Shown: positions 47,166 to 59,913, numbered from the stretch's first letter. The stretch: 64,000 bases of DNA from Uloborus plumipes (GCA_038373865.1 JAXGGA010001655.1:80634-144633), one strand, 5' to 3'. Notes: generated by a model from the letters alone, not told the origin. Program-made: numbers and translations.

Positions 47166-49460
47166 ATTTTAATTTATCAGACCTTAACAATTTGAGGGTC
47201 ATTAGCTCAAAAAAGTAGAATACTGGAGTTTGAGCTGTTTCCGAAAATAAATAATAAATCAATAAAATAAACGAAAAAAAAGAGCTAATTCAGTTCTGCT
47301 ATGTTTAAGATTCAAAAGCATTTAACCGGTATGTTGCATTCTCTTTAGTAATGAAATACACGATCAATTAGACAAAGACTTGAAGAAAAAATTTTTAATT
47401 ACCAAATATTTTGATATTCCGAACATAAAAATATTAATACAATTGACAAATGTTATTGATGTATAAAAGACAGAAAAATTATAATTTACGAAGCTATGTA
47501 AGTACATTTAGGATTGCACAATATGAAGAGAAAAACTGTTAAATGAAGTAGGAAAATAAAAATACGGAAGAAAAATTTCCAGAACATGTTTTTAAAAACA
47601 TGTTCTTTGAAAAAACAAATCTTACCGAAATGCATAAAATAAAACTTAGAAAAAAAAGGAATGTTCACTGAAATGGAGAATTTGTTTAAAACTTTTCAAA
47701 AAGGGGTACAGAGAATTAAAAATTTTGGAACGGCAAACCTCACAATTTTTCGAATGAAATTCCAATTTTACCGAATTTTAAAATACGAGCATACCCGCAT
47801 ATCATGTATCTTATGAATTAGAATAGAAACTATCATTATTAAAGATCCGTTCAAAAAAGTGAAAAATATAAAACAGTTTAAAATATTACAATATTGTTTC
47901 CAAATTTGCCAAATCGGAAGCAACATTTTCCAAGAAAGTTCTTTTTTGGAGGTCATAGCAACCTCACACGGGCCCCCCTTACTGTCAAAATGTATAAGTT
48001 CGCATAGTGTATATAAATTCTCAAAGCAATCACTTTCAAAAAAAATCAATAATCCATCAGTACAAAAAATTTCAATTTATATAAACTACAAATTGAGGCA
48101 AAGCTTAGATGGGTTTTTGTACTGCGTTTTGTACAATTTTGCTAAAAACAAAAACTTTCCCCGCCAAAAAAAGCTTAGCGGAGCATAGAAGAACATGTGC
48201 AATTTGCGAATAGCGATTTTAGTGGTAATCTACTGCCCCGTCCCCCATCTCTTTAGAAGGTACTTCAGTGACAGCCATCGAAGACCAAAGCAGTTAATCA
48301 CAACAGTGTCTCACAACTGAGCTAATTACTAACAATTTAGAGCCAATGCTCGGTACAAATACTCAGCTCGTAATTACTAGTTAATTAGAAAGCTGCTACA
48401 CCTCAGTTACGTTATGAAACACAGTTTAAGTCTGAGTTTATCTTGGTCCGCAGACTCCTGTGCTGTCCTGCTGAAACGTAAAAAAAAAAGTTTAACGGGA
48501 ATAATAAGCTTCTTTATGTATACGCAAGACGCAGCACCCCCTCCCTCTCCCAGATCCCTCGATTGTAACGCATAAAATGGTAATAAATACAGAACAATGT
48601 CTCTAAAAATATGCAGAACAATTAATAAATAAATATTTTTAAAAAACGTAAAAACATATCTAAGAAAAAAATGAAGGGTTTTTTTTGCCATGGTGGGGGG
48701 TTGGGGGGGGGGGGGTCAGCATAGTTAGTAACTTTCAGGAAGAGTCCGTGGTGGTCTGGACTTTGGGAGCCTCTGGTTTAAGGCATCAATAGGAACTTAT
48801 TTGTTAAATGATTAATTTGCTAAAAAGTTTTTCCATTTTTTTTTTCTTAACCTACTGCATTCAGAAATCAAGATGTCATCCTGATTTCACTCTTCCATGG
48901 GTTGATGTTTTTGTGATTGGTGAACATGAAGTTACACAATCCATTTCTTTGTAGGGCGAGTGTGTCTAAATAGATAGCAAGTCACGTGACACATTGTATT
49001 ATGTGTTATCCTTTTTATTTTGCTTTCGGTCAATCTTTTCGTGTCTTATCGATTCTTTCCTTCGTAGTTTTTCTATTTTTCTTTTTTCTTTTTTTATTTT
49101 GGTGACGATAAATATTTTTGCATCTTTTGCTTTTTCCCCTTTGTTGTTGATTTTTTTTTTTTTCAAGAAGAAGAAGAAGAAGATCCATGAAGTTTGTTAT
49201 TTTTATTTTCGATCGTTAATTAAAGGGATTTTGTTGGATAATAATGTTTAGGAAATTTAATGAAAATCATTTGTGCCCATTTTAAAAAACATAAAACGTT
49301 GATTACACTTGTCCTGTACAAACGATATTTTCCTATGAAGGTTTTTCTGGACTGCAGTGATTCTATGGTAACCCTATAAATATTCAGACAATTTGCGAGT
49401 ACGTTTCGACCTTCTTTAACACGGATACGTTTCTTCACCTAAATGGCTGGAATCATGTTA
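47166..49460. other. Unannotated stretch
   Basis: Open frames up to 109 codons lack motifs. An (AAG)n run is at 49167-49182 and G-runs at 48691-48716. Nothing else was recognised. Confidence 0.45.
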
Positions 49461-49463
49461 GTA

Positions 49464-49636
49464 CTGTCGTCCCAGCTTAATCGGGTAACGGATAAACGAA
49501 TACCCCGCTTACACGAATAAAATATCTGGGAACCGAGACATAGACGTAATGCTAAAGATCCCGCTTAATCGAATACCCCGTTTAATCGAATAATATTTTT
49601 CGGAACCGGCAGTATTTGTTTAAGCGGGGCCGACAG
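49464..49636. mobile_element. Tigger-type MITE, family CCCGCTTAATCG
   Basis: CTGTCGTCCCAGCTTAATCG at the left and TTAAGCGGGGCCGACAG at the right, with TA at 49462-49463 and 49637-49638. CCCGCTTAATCGAATA-like words occur at about 49477, 49503, 49560 and 49578. The 66-bp element at 22672-22737 is a relative. Confidence 0.85.
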
Positions 49637-50589
49637 TACTTGAAAGTACCACTCCTTGTACTTTGCTGAGAGGTCAACAGATGGTACCTGCGATCGGAAA
49701 CAGTTTTCTTAGGGCCCTAAGTCCTAGGGTCCTTAAACCATGTTGATTGTCAAAATTTTTATACTCGGTATACAGGGTGAGTTTGACCAAATCTGCCAGA
49801 CTAAAGGGGGTGGTAGAACAGCCCAGGCGGAACATAGAACCACCCCTTATCGTGTCCTATTCGTAACCGTAACCGAGTCATGGCAATTATAAGAAAAATG
49901 AATGAAAAAACAAAATTCCGCGAAAAAGACCAATTTATGAAGTTTCTGAAAGAGCTTTCCAAGTATGTCTACACACAAAATGAAGACATATTTGGAAAGA
50001 ACAGACTAAATCCTACAAAATTACATCTTTTGCATTAAGATAGTGGACTTTTACAGCGAGCTGCAAGTTTTGAAACATCGGAAACACTCAGAATTAAAAT
50101 GACACCCAAATTTTCAACTGATATTTTCAAAAACAACCAAATGTGCTACGACCGGTCAAATCTACTAAAAATTTTCACTAATAAAAAGAATTTCACTAGC
50201 TTTCAGATTATACAACAGAAAATCACATTGGGATTTAAGTTCAGCAGATAATCTGGCTTTTATTTGTAACAGAATGAAAATCGTCCTTCGTAGAAACAAA
50301 GGAAACATTACTTTAACGCGCTTTTCAAAATGAAATTTTCACAATTAAAAGAGTTATACTAACATCTATGAGTACATTTACATGTAAGCAATCTTCAAAA
50401 TTTCCCAAAGCTACTGAAATTATCCTCCCCCGCACCGGATAGATGCCTTCGGCCTTTTACGAACGGAAACTACCGTCGCTCTCAATGAAATTTCATTTCT
50501 CACTTTTGCTACTGCTCCGTCAAGCCAATTGAGCAAGGCCTACAATCTGGTTGCCCTACTAGGTGTAGGAATGGTAGTCCTACACCTGG

Positions 50590-50690
50590 TCCATTGCTTA
50601 TTGCTTTGTCAAGAAGACTCAAACCGCATTTGATGAATATGCAGAAGCACCATTGGGTTCGAAAATGATTTCCGCCCTCCTTCGAAGATT
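50590..50690 (-). pseudogene. Mariner-type transposase fragment, left arm
   Basis: Minus-strand sequence reads GGCGGAAATCATTTTCGAAC, then CCAATGGTGCTTCTGCATAT, the mirror of the right-arm fragment (AEIIFEPNGASAYSSNAV). It is broken by stops directly downstream and by a deletion relative to the other arm. Confidence 0.65.
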
Positions 50691-51206
50691 AGTAACATAA
50701 AATAAATCAGGCAAGTAATGATTCCGGAATCTCTAAATATGCTATTCCTGTCAGGTTACATTGAAACTCTATCAAACGATCGCCGACTACGCCAAGCCAA
50801 ACAGTTAGGCTAAATTACGTTTGGAACCATGAGTCTCGGATTAGTATCGCAACTGTGTATCAATTTAAGTTCACCAAAGGTCTTCACACAAATAAACTTT
50901 CAATCCATGGAATATATGCAAATTTGGCACTAACATATGCTACTTATGTAGGCACTCAATTGGATATACAAGTTTCTTCGAACCAATTCAAACTAGAACA
51001 AGGATTAAGCAACACAGATCTCCAAAACAGGTAAAAATTTTCACAAATGTATACCGAGATATTCAACTATATCATTTCCTGAGAAGGAAACTTGAACAGG
51101 TGAGTCAATGCTCACTCGAAGTTGTACGATACATTTACATTTCTGTGGCATCAGTATGCTGAACAAAATCCATTTTAAACCTATTTTACCTGATTTACTT
51201 TATGTT

Positions 51207-51420
51207 AGTTCTATTCGGGATAGAGCGGAAATAATTTTCCAACACAATGGTGCTTCTGCACATTCTTCAAATGCGGTTCGAGACTTTCTGACAGAACAAT
51301 CAGCAATGGATTGGTCATTTGGGTCCCATTCCTTGGCCACCTAGATCACCAGACCTGACGCCAGTGAACTTCTTTGTTTGAGATTCTTGAATCAAGCAGT
51401 TTACTGCTGAGATGCAACCA
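51207..51420 (+). pseudogene. Mariner-type transposase fragment, right arm
   Basis: IIFQHNGASAHSSNAVRDFL and then PRSPDLTPVNFF in the adjoining frame match the second and third catalytic regions of mariner/IS630-type DDE_3 transposases, where I recall FQQDGAPAHS and PRSPDLTPLDFF. The second catalytic Asp is Asn here and the third site Asp is Asn (TPVNF), and a frameshift separates the two, so the fragment is dead. Confidence 0.75.
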
Positions 51421-52327
51421 GTTTGTAGGACTTGCGCATTTGGCTTGATGGAGCAGTAGCAAAAGTGAGAAATGAAATTTCATTGAGAGCGACGGTAGTT
51501 TCCGTTCGTAAAAGACTGAAGGCATCTATCAGGTGTGGGGGATGATAATTTCAGTAGCTTTGGGAAATTTTGAAGATTGCTTACATGTAAATGTACTCAT
51601 AGATGTTAGTGTAACTCTTTTAATTTTGCATTTTTTATTGTGAAAAGCGCGTTAAAGTAATGCTTCCTTTGTTTCTACGTGTTGTTGTCTTCTGTTGTGA
51701 TTGTTAACTCAATAAAGTGTTACAATTTAATATTTAGCTATAAAACTTTCCTTTTCTTGAATAAAGGAAACAGTACACTTACATGAAATAGAAAATTTAG
51801 AACATAAAAGTATGACTCTTCGCTGGTTTCCCTATTTTGACGAAGGACGATTTTCATACTGTTACAAACAAAAGCCAGAATATCTGCTGAACTTAAAGCC
51901 CAATGTGATTTTCTGTTGTATCATCTGAAAGCTAGTGAAATGGGCCAGTTTTTAGTAGATTTGACCGGTTGTAGCACATACGGTTGTTTTTGAAAATATC
52001 AATTGAAAATTTGGGTGTCATTTTAATTCTGAGTGTTTTCGATGTTTCAAAGCTTGTAGCTCGCTGTAAAAGGCTACCATTTTAGGTGTCGTTTTGTAGG
52101 ATTTAGTCTGTTCTTTCCAAATATGTCTTCATTTTGTGTGTAGCTCTTACAAAAACTTCAGAAATTGGTCTTTTTCGCGGAATTTTGTTTTTTCACTCAT
52201 TTTTCTTATATCCGCCATAACTCGGTTACGGTTACGAATAGGACACGATAATGGGTGGTTCTATGTTCCCCCTGGGCCGTTCTACCGCCCCCTTTCGTAT
52301 GGCAGATTCGATCAAACTCACCCTGTT

Positions 52328-52860
52328 AATGTTGTTTAATGTATTTTCAACTAAATAAACAAAAAAAAAAAACACATTACTAAATTAATTTGGGAAATAA
52401 AGGGTTTAAAAAAAATAGATATACAGAGAGTTTGTGTTCAAGTTAAATTTTCCATTCTTTTTATCTTTAATTTCAATCTTTAGAACTATTTACTTTTACT
52501 TTAGTAGCATTCCATTCTTTAGAAAACTCTCCTCTGATGCATCATCATTACATCCTTCTAGAGTTTCCGGACTCATTTCTTAAAATCAAAAACCATAGCT
52601 CATCAAGTTACGAAATTACAAATCATATCTACAAGAATGACGCTCAAGAACTCATTCAAGACAAGTTGTACAAAGATCTGCATTACTACAAGATGCATTT
52701 TCTCCTTGTGATTCATAAGTAGAGGATTGTGGGGCTGTTGAGAAATAGTTAAGATAGCCTACCATCTTTCAAAATGTAACTATTGTAGCTTTATTTAAAA
52801 AATAAAAGTGCATTGAGAAGAACAATGTAATCCTCTTTGAAAAATGTTGCTTCTACCTAT
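52328..52860. other. Unannotated AT-rich stretch
   Basis: No gene or repeat end was recognised. Confidence 0.45.
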
Positions 52861-52861
52861 A

Positions 52862-52970
52862 GAATACGGGACTTTAGGCGTCCCGTATCAATGTTCCCCG
52901 GGACGTGGGACAGTTTTTCAAAAAACGGGACAGTCACTTGAAATCCGGGACGTCTGACAACCCTAGTTAA
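52862..52970. repeat. GGGAC-iterated segment
   Basis: GGGAC or GTCCC occurs about seven times in 110 bp, ending in GACAACCCTAG, which resembles a hAT-type terminus. No left end was identified. Confidence 0.4.
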
Positions 52971-53062
52971 GACCCTAACCTCTCACGCCCAAAAACGCGG
53001 GACCAAACCCGACTCGAGTCTGTTGATTTTCATGATGCAAAAAATCAACAGCACCCACGTAG

Positions 53063-53229
53063 CAGGGACGTCATTTCAAGTTTTTCCAGGGGGGGCAAAG
53101 GGTAAAAATGCAATACAATTTCACTAGAAAACAACAAAACCACGCCCACTTATATGTAAATACATTGATTTCTCAAAGTCAGGGGGGAATGACCCCCCCC
53201 CTGCCCCCCCCCCCTAAATGACGGGCCTG
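53063..53229. mobile_element. hAT-type MITE, GACGTCATTT family (copy 1)
   Basis: CAGGGACGTCATTTCAAG at 53063 and AAATGACGGGCCTG ending at 53229. Flanks CCACGTAG and CCACATCG agree at six of eight bases. It shares AACCACGCCCACTTATATGT and ACATTGATTTCTCAAAG with copies 2 and 3, and carries G and C runs near both ends. Confidence 0.88.
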
Positions 53230-53497
53230 CCACATCGTATGATTGTGTGGCATGTAAAAGATACCTCGAGTACTCGATTGGCACAGAGTATCTCTTGGTA
53301 AAATTTCCTCCTTGGTGCCTCCATCTAGTGTGGAAACTGGGCGTCAAAATTCTCGTGGCAATGGCATACCACCGATAGTGGTTACACATGAGAAAATCTA
53401 CGCCCGTCTCGGGGAATGCACTCTGTCTGCAAATTGTTTTGTAGCCCAAACGCAGCCCCATTTGAAACAAACATTTGTTATTTTTGTTACTGTAATA

Positions 53498-53673
53498 CAG
53501 TCGACGCTCGTTATAACGACCACACGTTATAAAGACCATCCTAATATAACGACCGGTGAGAAAACCCCCAACTGTATCCCAATATACTCTATGTTCTACC
53601 TCTTATAGCGACCACTCGTTGTAAAGACCGTTTTCTGTAGGACGGAGACGGTCGTTATATCGAGCGTCGACTG
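53498..53673. mobile_element. Tigger-type MITE, family CGTTATAACGACC
   Basis: CAGTCGACGCTCGTTATAAC is mirrored by GTTATATCGAGCGTCGACTG, with TA at 53496-53497 and 53674-53675. TTATAACGACC-like words occur about six times in 176 bp. Non-coding. Confidence 0.92.
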
Positions 53674-53675
53674 TA

Positions 53676-54405
53676 GTATTATTAATTTTTCTTCAATCAG
53701 TGATGTAGTTAAAAGGGCGCGGATGAAGAAGATCCGTGATATTTGATTTTTGTTGTAAAAATATTGAAAAATGTAATGTAAACTGAATGCAAACCACCTT
53801 TCCTTTCAGTAGATGTCCCCAAATATATTTTCCTAACAATAGGAATGTCTACAACAAGTAAATATACGTCATCTCGTTAGAAATGGAACAGTGAATATTA
53901 ATTACAGAATAGGAGGAAATGTATAGTTGCGTTGTTTTTTCCTTATAATTTACAAAAGTTGTTCTTTCTTACTTTTGTGTGCGAAATCAAGAAAGTACTT
54001 TATTGATGGAAAATTCCTCACTCATTTGTTTAAATTTTTCTTACATATGTAGATGTAAAAATTGTTTCATAATCTTAGTTTTTTTAAATCAAAATTCATC
54101 TTAAGATCTCTCATTTTTTGACACAAAAAATTAAGAATTTTGTCAAAAACTTGAAAGATTTTGAAAAATATCTATCTTTCAAACCTTAGCATATAAAATT
54201 ACGTTTTTCATGAAGTGATTCTGACATAAGCCAATTATTCGTGTATTTAATTGCAAATCGTGTGACTGTATGCAACTTTCCGATACTTAACTTTTAATTA
54301 TATTGCGAGAGTATTTTAGTGCGAAAAAGTAACCATAGATGGCAGCACAAGATATTGGTGTATTGCTAGTCCAATAGAAAAAGTAGATTTGATTCATATT
54401 TGCTA
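53676..54405. other. Unannotated AT-rich stretch
   Basis: Nothing recognised. Confidence 0.45.
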
Positions 54406-54547
54406 CAGTCAATTTTGATCCCATAAAGCGGCTAATTCAAAAAAGCGGCCACTTCAAATAAAATGAATTTTGTTTCGTTTTTGACGACTTGATTTATTGA
54501 AGCAATCGTTTCAGGAAGCCACTGATTCAATTTCCCAACTTCCACTG
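54406..54547. mobile_element. Tigger-type MITE, family AAAGCGGCC (copy 2)
   Basis: CAGTCAATTTTGATCCCATA at the left, CTTCCACTG at the right, TA on both sides (54404-54405, 54548-54549). AAAGCGGC and TGATTCAATT words repeat inside. Confidence 0.75.
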
Positions 54548-54549
54548 TA

Positions 54550-55149
54550 ACACATTTTTTTTTTTTTTTTGAGGCAGACTGAACACCGTAAAAATTCAGA
54601 AGACAACTTGAAATTTTTTAAATTCTCTTTTGATTTTGAGAGAAATTTAACTCTTTTCGCGCTAATCGAAGTTCGAATAACTTTCCGAAAATCAACTACT
54701 GTTTCCAAAAAAATTATTTATTTTTAAGCTTGAAACTAAGTAATAAAAAGTGAGAAATCGAAGTAAATTTTTAAAAATAAATAAATAAAGCTATCTCACT
54801 TAGCCACAGGCATGCATTGATATTCTTACCACAAAAGATTTAATGTATTTTATTAGTTGAGTATGATTATGTAAACATTCTTTTCATCTTGTCATTTTTC
54901 AAAGTTAACTAATCTGCAAAAATATAGAAAATCCTCTGATCTGAAATTCCCCTCACATTTTTGAATCTATAAAACTTTTGGCAGGTATTTTTTTTAACTA
55001 GATATAAGATTCTTTGTTTTAGAAAAGATTACACTGGATATTAATCGTTTGAAATTAGCGATGATATTTAATGGTGTTTTTTTTTTCTTTCAGTATTGTA
55101 AATCACAACTTCGATCTCATATGTAGTTTACTATTTTATGTTAAACCTG
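54550..55149. other. Unannotated AT-rich stretch
   Basis: Nothing recognised between the two related MITEs. Confidence 0.45.
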
Positions 55150-55315
55150 CAGTGGCCCTGCTTATATGGATCACGTTTGTTCTCAACAATTTCGATTCAA
55201 AAAAGCGACTGATTCAATAAAGCGGCCATTTCAATAAAACTGGAATTTGTTTTTTTATCAATTTGGTTTTTTTTTTTTTTTTGAATTGACTGATTCAATT
55301 AGCCGGCGTCCACTG
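55150..55315. mobile_element. Tigger-type MITE, family AAAGCGGCC (copy 3)
   Basis: CAGTGGCCCTGCTTATATGG at the left and AGCCGGCGTCCACTG at the right. TA follows the right end; the left flank is TG. GATTCAATAAAGCGGCC is shared with copy 2 and, decayed, with 27478-27628. Confidence 0.82.
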
Positions 55316-55317
55316 TA

Positions 55318-56654
55318 TCAGATTCAATTTAAAATTTTTATGCTAAATAATTACGAGTAGTTCGCAACATATGTAATAGATGGCAGCACCAAAACTTATT
55401 CTGGATTTTTTTTTTCTCGACCTGTTGCTAAATGCTCAGACTAATAATCTCATTTGGGACGAAAATAAGTCACCCATTGCATTAATGGCTCGGATAACGT
55501 AGCTTTTATTTTTTTTAATATTAGTCAAAAAAATAGTTTCATGCTATATTATTGGCAATTCTTTCGCACATTGTGGGTAGCGACTCAAAATTTATGCAGT
55601 GAATTAATTTTACTTCAGTGGATTCAATTGCAAATTCGAGAGTATTTCATTTTTGAAAAGAAATCGATTCAACTACTAAAATCTAATTGCATCTCGCCAG
55701 TTTTTCAGAAATGGGGCCACCATTTTCATTTTAGTAATGCTAAAAAAAAATAAATAAAAAAAAAAAAAAAATTCGCAGTAGAAAATGTAAAGAAATGAAG
55801 TGTAAAGAAATTAATCGATAAGCAAGCATGAAAGCTTCTTAGGAACTGATAAAATAGTTACACTTAAAATTTTGCTGAATACATGTATCCCGAAAATCGG
55901 AGTGAAAAGTAGAAAAATGCATAGCCTGCCAAAATATGATTTAAATAGAAAAAAAAGAGTTGAAACACAGATTGAAACTATATGAAGTCATACCAGAAGC
56001 TTTAAGTAAATGGTTAATATAAAAAAATGAAAGAGAAGCAAAATGTCAGCAACATATTTAGGAGGCAGGACATTTAAAATCAATTAAATTGAGAAAAATA
56101 CCTAAGATATCACTGCAAAGTATCATCATTCAAAAATATAAAAATTTAAAATAAAATATTGCGATCAAAGATATTATTTCAAGCAAATAAAAGTACCAGG
56201 GTTTAAATTGAAAATTTCACTATGGAACCCTAATTAGTCACACGAGCTTCGAAAAGAAAAACTAAGGGCTTTTCATCTTTATCAATACTAACTAAAATAA
56301 ATAACAGAAGATAGAACACAGCCAAGAAGAGGGAAGGGAAGGAGTTCCTCTATTTTACATCATCATTTATCCATTCATTTTATATCACTATAGATAGACT
56401 AGAAGTGCGTTTTTGAAAATTGAGTTTTGAGAGCTTCAGATGAATAGTTCACCGAACCAAATCCATTCCTCTGTATAAAAGTCAGCAAAGATAGCATACA
56501 ATTGCGTATTTTGGACTTCAATTTCGGAAAAATTTTTAGGAAAGTACGCACCGTAAACCAAATGTTTTTATCATTATCATTATTCCAAGAAGATGTTTAA
56601 AAAATCCGGTGTGGACCCCATACTACTTCCTTTTCGTTTAAATTTCATATTCGA
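55318..56654. other. Unannotated AT-rich stretch
   Basis: No gene or repeat end was recognised. Poly-A interruptions lie near 55742-55772. Confidence 0.45.
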
Positions 56655-56985
56655 TGTCCGAAGTGTTAAAATAGTACCTTAGAGTGAGCAAGATAGCAAT
56701 TTAAACATTTACACCCCTAGTTAGTCACGAATCAATACAAGAAAAGGTTTTACATTTATTTATCTTCTAAATATCGCCAATTTTAACATCATTCGGTTGA
56801 ACTTCGCAAAAGATCGCCAATAGTGGCATATTGAACCCAAATTCGAAAAATCACTTTTTTCGCCTAATTTGTAGCCAAGTTGGGGGGTAAACACGACGCA
56901 TTGAAATTAACAGATTTACTCCAAAAGGGGGGAAAAAGACCCCTTGGGAACATTCGAATAAACCACAAGGGGAGGTGCACAACTA
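56655..56985 (+). repeat. GGCGA-rich interspersed repeat, copy 2
   Basis: This is the inverted counterpart of 46614-46975. Downstream, ACATACGTACATACAGACGT near 57070 is a common arthropod repeat word, but its element was not identified. Confidence 0.75.
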
Positions 56986-57154
56986 TACTCCCATCAGAGC
57001 CTACATGCGAAACGAGAACCTTCTACGCCATACCGTTTTTGAGTTATGCCAGATACATGCATTCATGCGGACATACGTACATACAGACGTCACGAGAACA
57101 ATCGTCCTAATTAATTAACTGGCTGATGGTCGAAATGGATGTTCGGATTTTCCG

Positions 57155-57220
57155 TGGTATTCACTTATCCGCGTTTACCGTGCAACCCTATTTCGCAGAT
57201 AATCGGGAGTTTATTGTAAT
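57155..57220 (-). mobile_element. Tigger-type terminal fragment (CTCCCGATTATC)
   Basis: On the minus strand the text starts ACAATAAACTCCCGATTATC and continues with a variant GCGGATAAGTG word. This resembles a Tigger terminus with a degraded CAGT. No partner end was found. Confidence 0.45.
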
Positions 57221-57866
57221 CCATATACGCGGGCACACTCTTTGTTGTTAAACCTCTTTCAATGTACACTTCTGTAACTGCGGCCGTGATTTTTCATCTC
57301 AGCGAAGGGGTTATAATTCCGTTTCATCATCAAAGGAAGCACTGATGTACGAGAGGGAAGTTATGATGAAAGGTAGTCAACGTTAAGTGAACAGTTTAAT
57401 CATTAAAGGAATGGATGTGTCCTTTAATTTACACCTAGCTCTTCACAAATGAATGAAAGAAGGAAACAATGTTTAAAACACAATACTGCTGCATAAATGC
57501 GATGAATATTAAGGAAAGTTAAACAAATATTTCATTTTTGAAGGAAGTTAAGCCAGGGGAAAAGAATAGGAAACAAATTTTAGAGCTTTTTAATCAGTTT
57601 GCTATTAAAAGTCGGTTTTTACCCTGTTTTTAAGAAAAGTGCAGTGTTTTAACAGAACCTATCTCTGATATCATTGCACGCATTTCTTATTGCATTGGGA
57701 TCTTATCTTTCGATTATTGTTTCATGTTTCTTTGTAGAACTCAGTGATGTCGTACTTGTGGACCAAGGGCCACATCCAGTCCAAGAACATATTTTTTTTT
57801 CTGTTTGCGAAAAGCTTGTTGCGGATTTGTAACAGACATCCCTTATTGTATTTTTCACTGAAGGAC
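57221..57866. other. Unannotated stretch
   Basis: Nothing recognised. Confidence 0.45.
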
Positions 57867-57874
57867 CTCTATGG

Positions 57875-58045
57875 CAGGCCCGTCATTTAGAGGGGGCAGG
57901 GGGTCAATTCCCCTCCCCCCGACTTTGAGAAATCAATGTATTTATATATAAGTGTGAGTGGTTTTTGTTGTTTTCTGGTGAAATTGTATTGTGTTTTTAC
58001 CCTTTGCCCCCCCCCCCCTCGGAAAAACTTAAAATGACGTCCTTG
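57875..58045. mobile_element. hAT-type MITE, GACGTCATTT family (copy 2)
   Basis: CAGGCCCGTCATTTAG and AAAATGACGTCCTTG ends, with an exact 8-bp duplication CTCTATGG at 57867-57874 and 58046-58053. Orientation is opposite to copies 1 and 3. Confidence 0.95.
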
Positions 58046-58053
58046 CTCTATGG

Positions 58054-59140
58054 ATTACGGCAACACAACGCCACTACTTGAGTATAATATCTACACCAGA
58101 AGACCCATCTCCAGCTCGTTATCACCAACATCAAATCAACTAGGTTAAATCTTCAACAGTGCCGAGTCAATTGAGTACGGAATCAGGAGTTAGATGCTCT
58201 TCATATTAGATTATAGAAACTGTCTTGTTCGCTATCAATTTTTTCCCTAGGATTGTGGAGGGGAGGGAAAATATCATTTGTAGCTGTATGTAACCACAAT
58301 GCAAAAAATTACCTGTGTTTTTCACAGTATAATACTGTCAACCGAGGTTCCGGCTTAAAGCTGCAAAATGCACAGTAATTAAACCTTAAAATGGTTAATT
58401 TCACAGATTATTAGTGAGCGTTTTACAGTTTTAAACTGGAACCTAGTCTGCCAGTACTGTAAAAACACCAGTTTATTTTTTGCACTGCAGGCATTTTTGA
58501 TCAAACCAGATGTTATGATCTGAAAATGAACTTCTTTCCGAACATTTGGCAGCCAAAGTGCAGGCCAGGGTAATATTTTATCCGGTAGTGGAGTAGTCAT
58601 TTGCAATGAGGGGGGGGGGGTGTATTCAAGAAATATGCTATTCCACTGTCACGTGTGGGACAATCATACTCAAAATTTTCGCCAGCATTTTACTATAGCT
58701 CTTTTAAGCACATTTTTTAATCGTTACCTTTGATGCAAAGGTACTCCTAACACGGTTTTATTTTGGTTTAATTATTTTATTATTTACGGTTTGATTTATT
58801 TATATGCGTCACGTGCGGGGACATCCAGAATCAACCTTGCGTCATATGCTGCATGAACCGGTTACTATTTTTGCTTTATTAATATGGCGATGACAAAGAT
58901 TTTGAAAGCTGAGATTTCAATGTCAAAACAGATCTCATTTGGTAAGAAATGATAATTTAAAACATTGAAAAAAACTCATACCAAGGATGTTCCAAGAAAA
59001 AAAGCCATTTTTGTCCCGCATCTGATGGTCCATGTTTTTCCTGAAAAGGTAATAGGTAATGAAGACATTTTTTTTAATAAATCACACGGACGTTTGTGAT
59101 TTCTTAAGCAACAAAATTATTTAGTTCATTACAACTTCAA
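58054..59140. other. Unannotated stretch
   Basis: No gene or repeat end was recognised. A G-run lies near 58611-58620. Confidence 0.45.
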
Positions 59141-59142
59141 AT

Positions 59143-59609
59143 TAGTCAAACCCCGCTATAACGAACCCTCAACGGACCGACTTGAGTGATCGTTATAACC
59201 GAGGGTTCGCTATATCCGAATTTTCAAAAAATAGTGTGAATTCGGTAATATGCTATAATAATGAACATCATAATTGTATATGTCTTCATTTTGTCAATGT
59301 TTTCAGTCACAAAAAACTGTCCACAGTTTCTCTTTCTGCTTTTTGCAATTTCTTACAACCGTTTGTATTTTTTCATTAGCAGAAACGCTGGTGACAATAG
59401 ATTTTGAGAGGGAAAATTTCTTGCAAATTGAGGATTGAGTTTCGCCACTTTTTTAGGATCGTTATAGCTGATTTTTCAGGCTTTGTGAATCGTTATAAGC
59501 GTACAAAGTTACATTACTGACACCGAGTTTTAGATCGGACCAATGAAAAGGTTCGCTATAACCAGGGGTTCGCTATATCCCGGGTTCGCTGTAAAGGGGT
59601 TCGACTGTA
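59143..59609. mobile_element. Tigger-type MITE, family GGTTCGCTATAACC
   Basis: GTCAAACCCCGCTATAACGA follows TA at 59143-59144. The right end reads GGGGTTCGACTG followed by TA at 59608-59609, so the left CA of the terminal CAGTC seems lost. GGTTCGCTATA or its variants occurs about six times. Non-coding. Confidence 0.8.
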
Positions 59610-59913
59610 TTATATTCAATGAAACACTTGAAGCGTCACGTGTGAGACAAAATTGCCGTTTTCCTTCTAATAGCCCAAAATAGGTATCTCTTCGTGTAAA
59701 CTAATACGATTGATGAACATAAATGCAGGATACTCATGAACTTGTATTATAGTTACAGTGAACTCTCACTTATGCGCCGGCCCAAGGGACCAACAGAAAA
59801 AGGCGCATAAGTGAGAGAGACGCATAAGTGAACAGGCCTATTTAAAAGTCTAAAATGCAACGTAACTTCTAATGAGAGCATGAATAAGAATGTTTCTATA
59901 GAAAATGGTCATA

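Larger units (their letters stand above)
49773..52325. mobile_element. Mariner-type foldback element with ~1-kb arms
   Basis: CAGGGTGAGTTTGACC at 49773 is mirrored by GATCAAACTCACCCTG ending at 52325; TA precedes the left end and TT follows the right. Inverted similarity continues through GGTTACGAATAGGACACG, TGAGAAATGAAATTTCATTG and GCGACGGTAGTTTCCGTTCG, then on into transposase sequence. The arms span about 49773-50690 and 51220-52325, leaving roughly 520 bp in the middle. The right arm has about 160 bp (51680-51840) absent from the left. Confidence 0.85.

Noticed and set aside
53150..53608. 129- and 98-codon open frames
   Set aside because: They run across a hAT MITE and a Tigger MITE, with no conserved motif.
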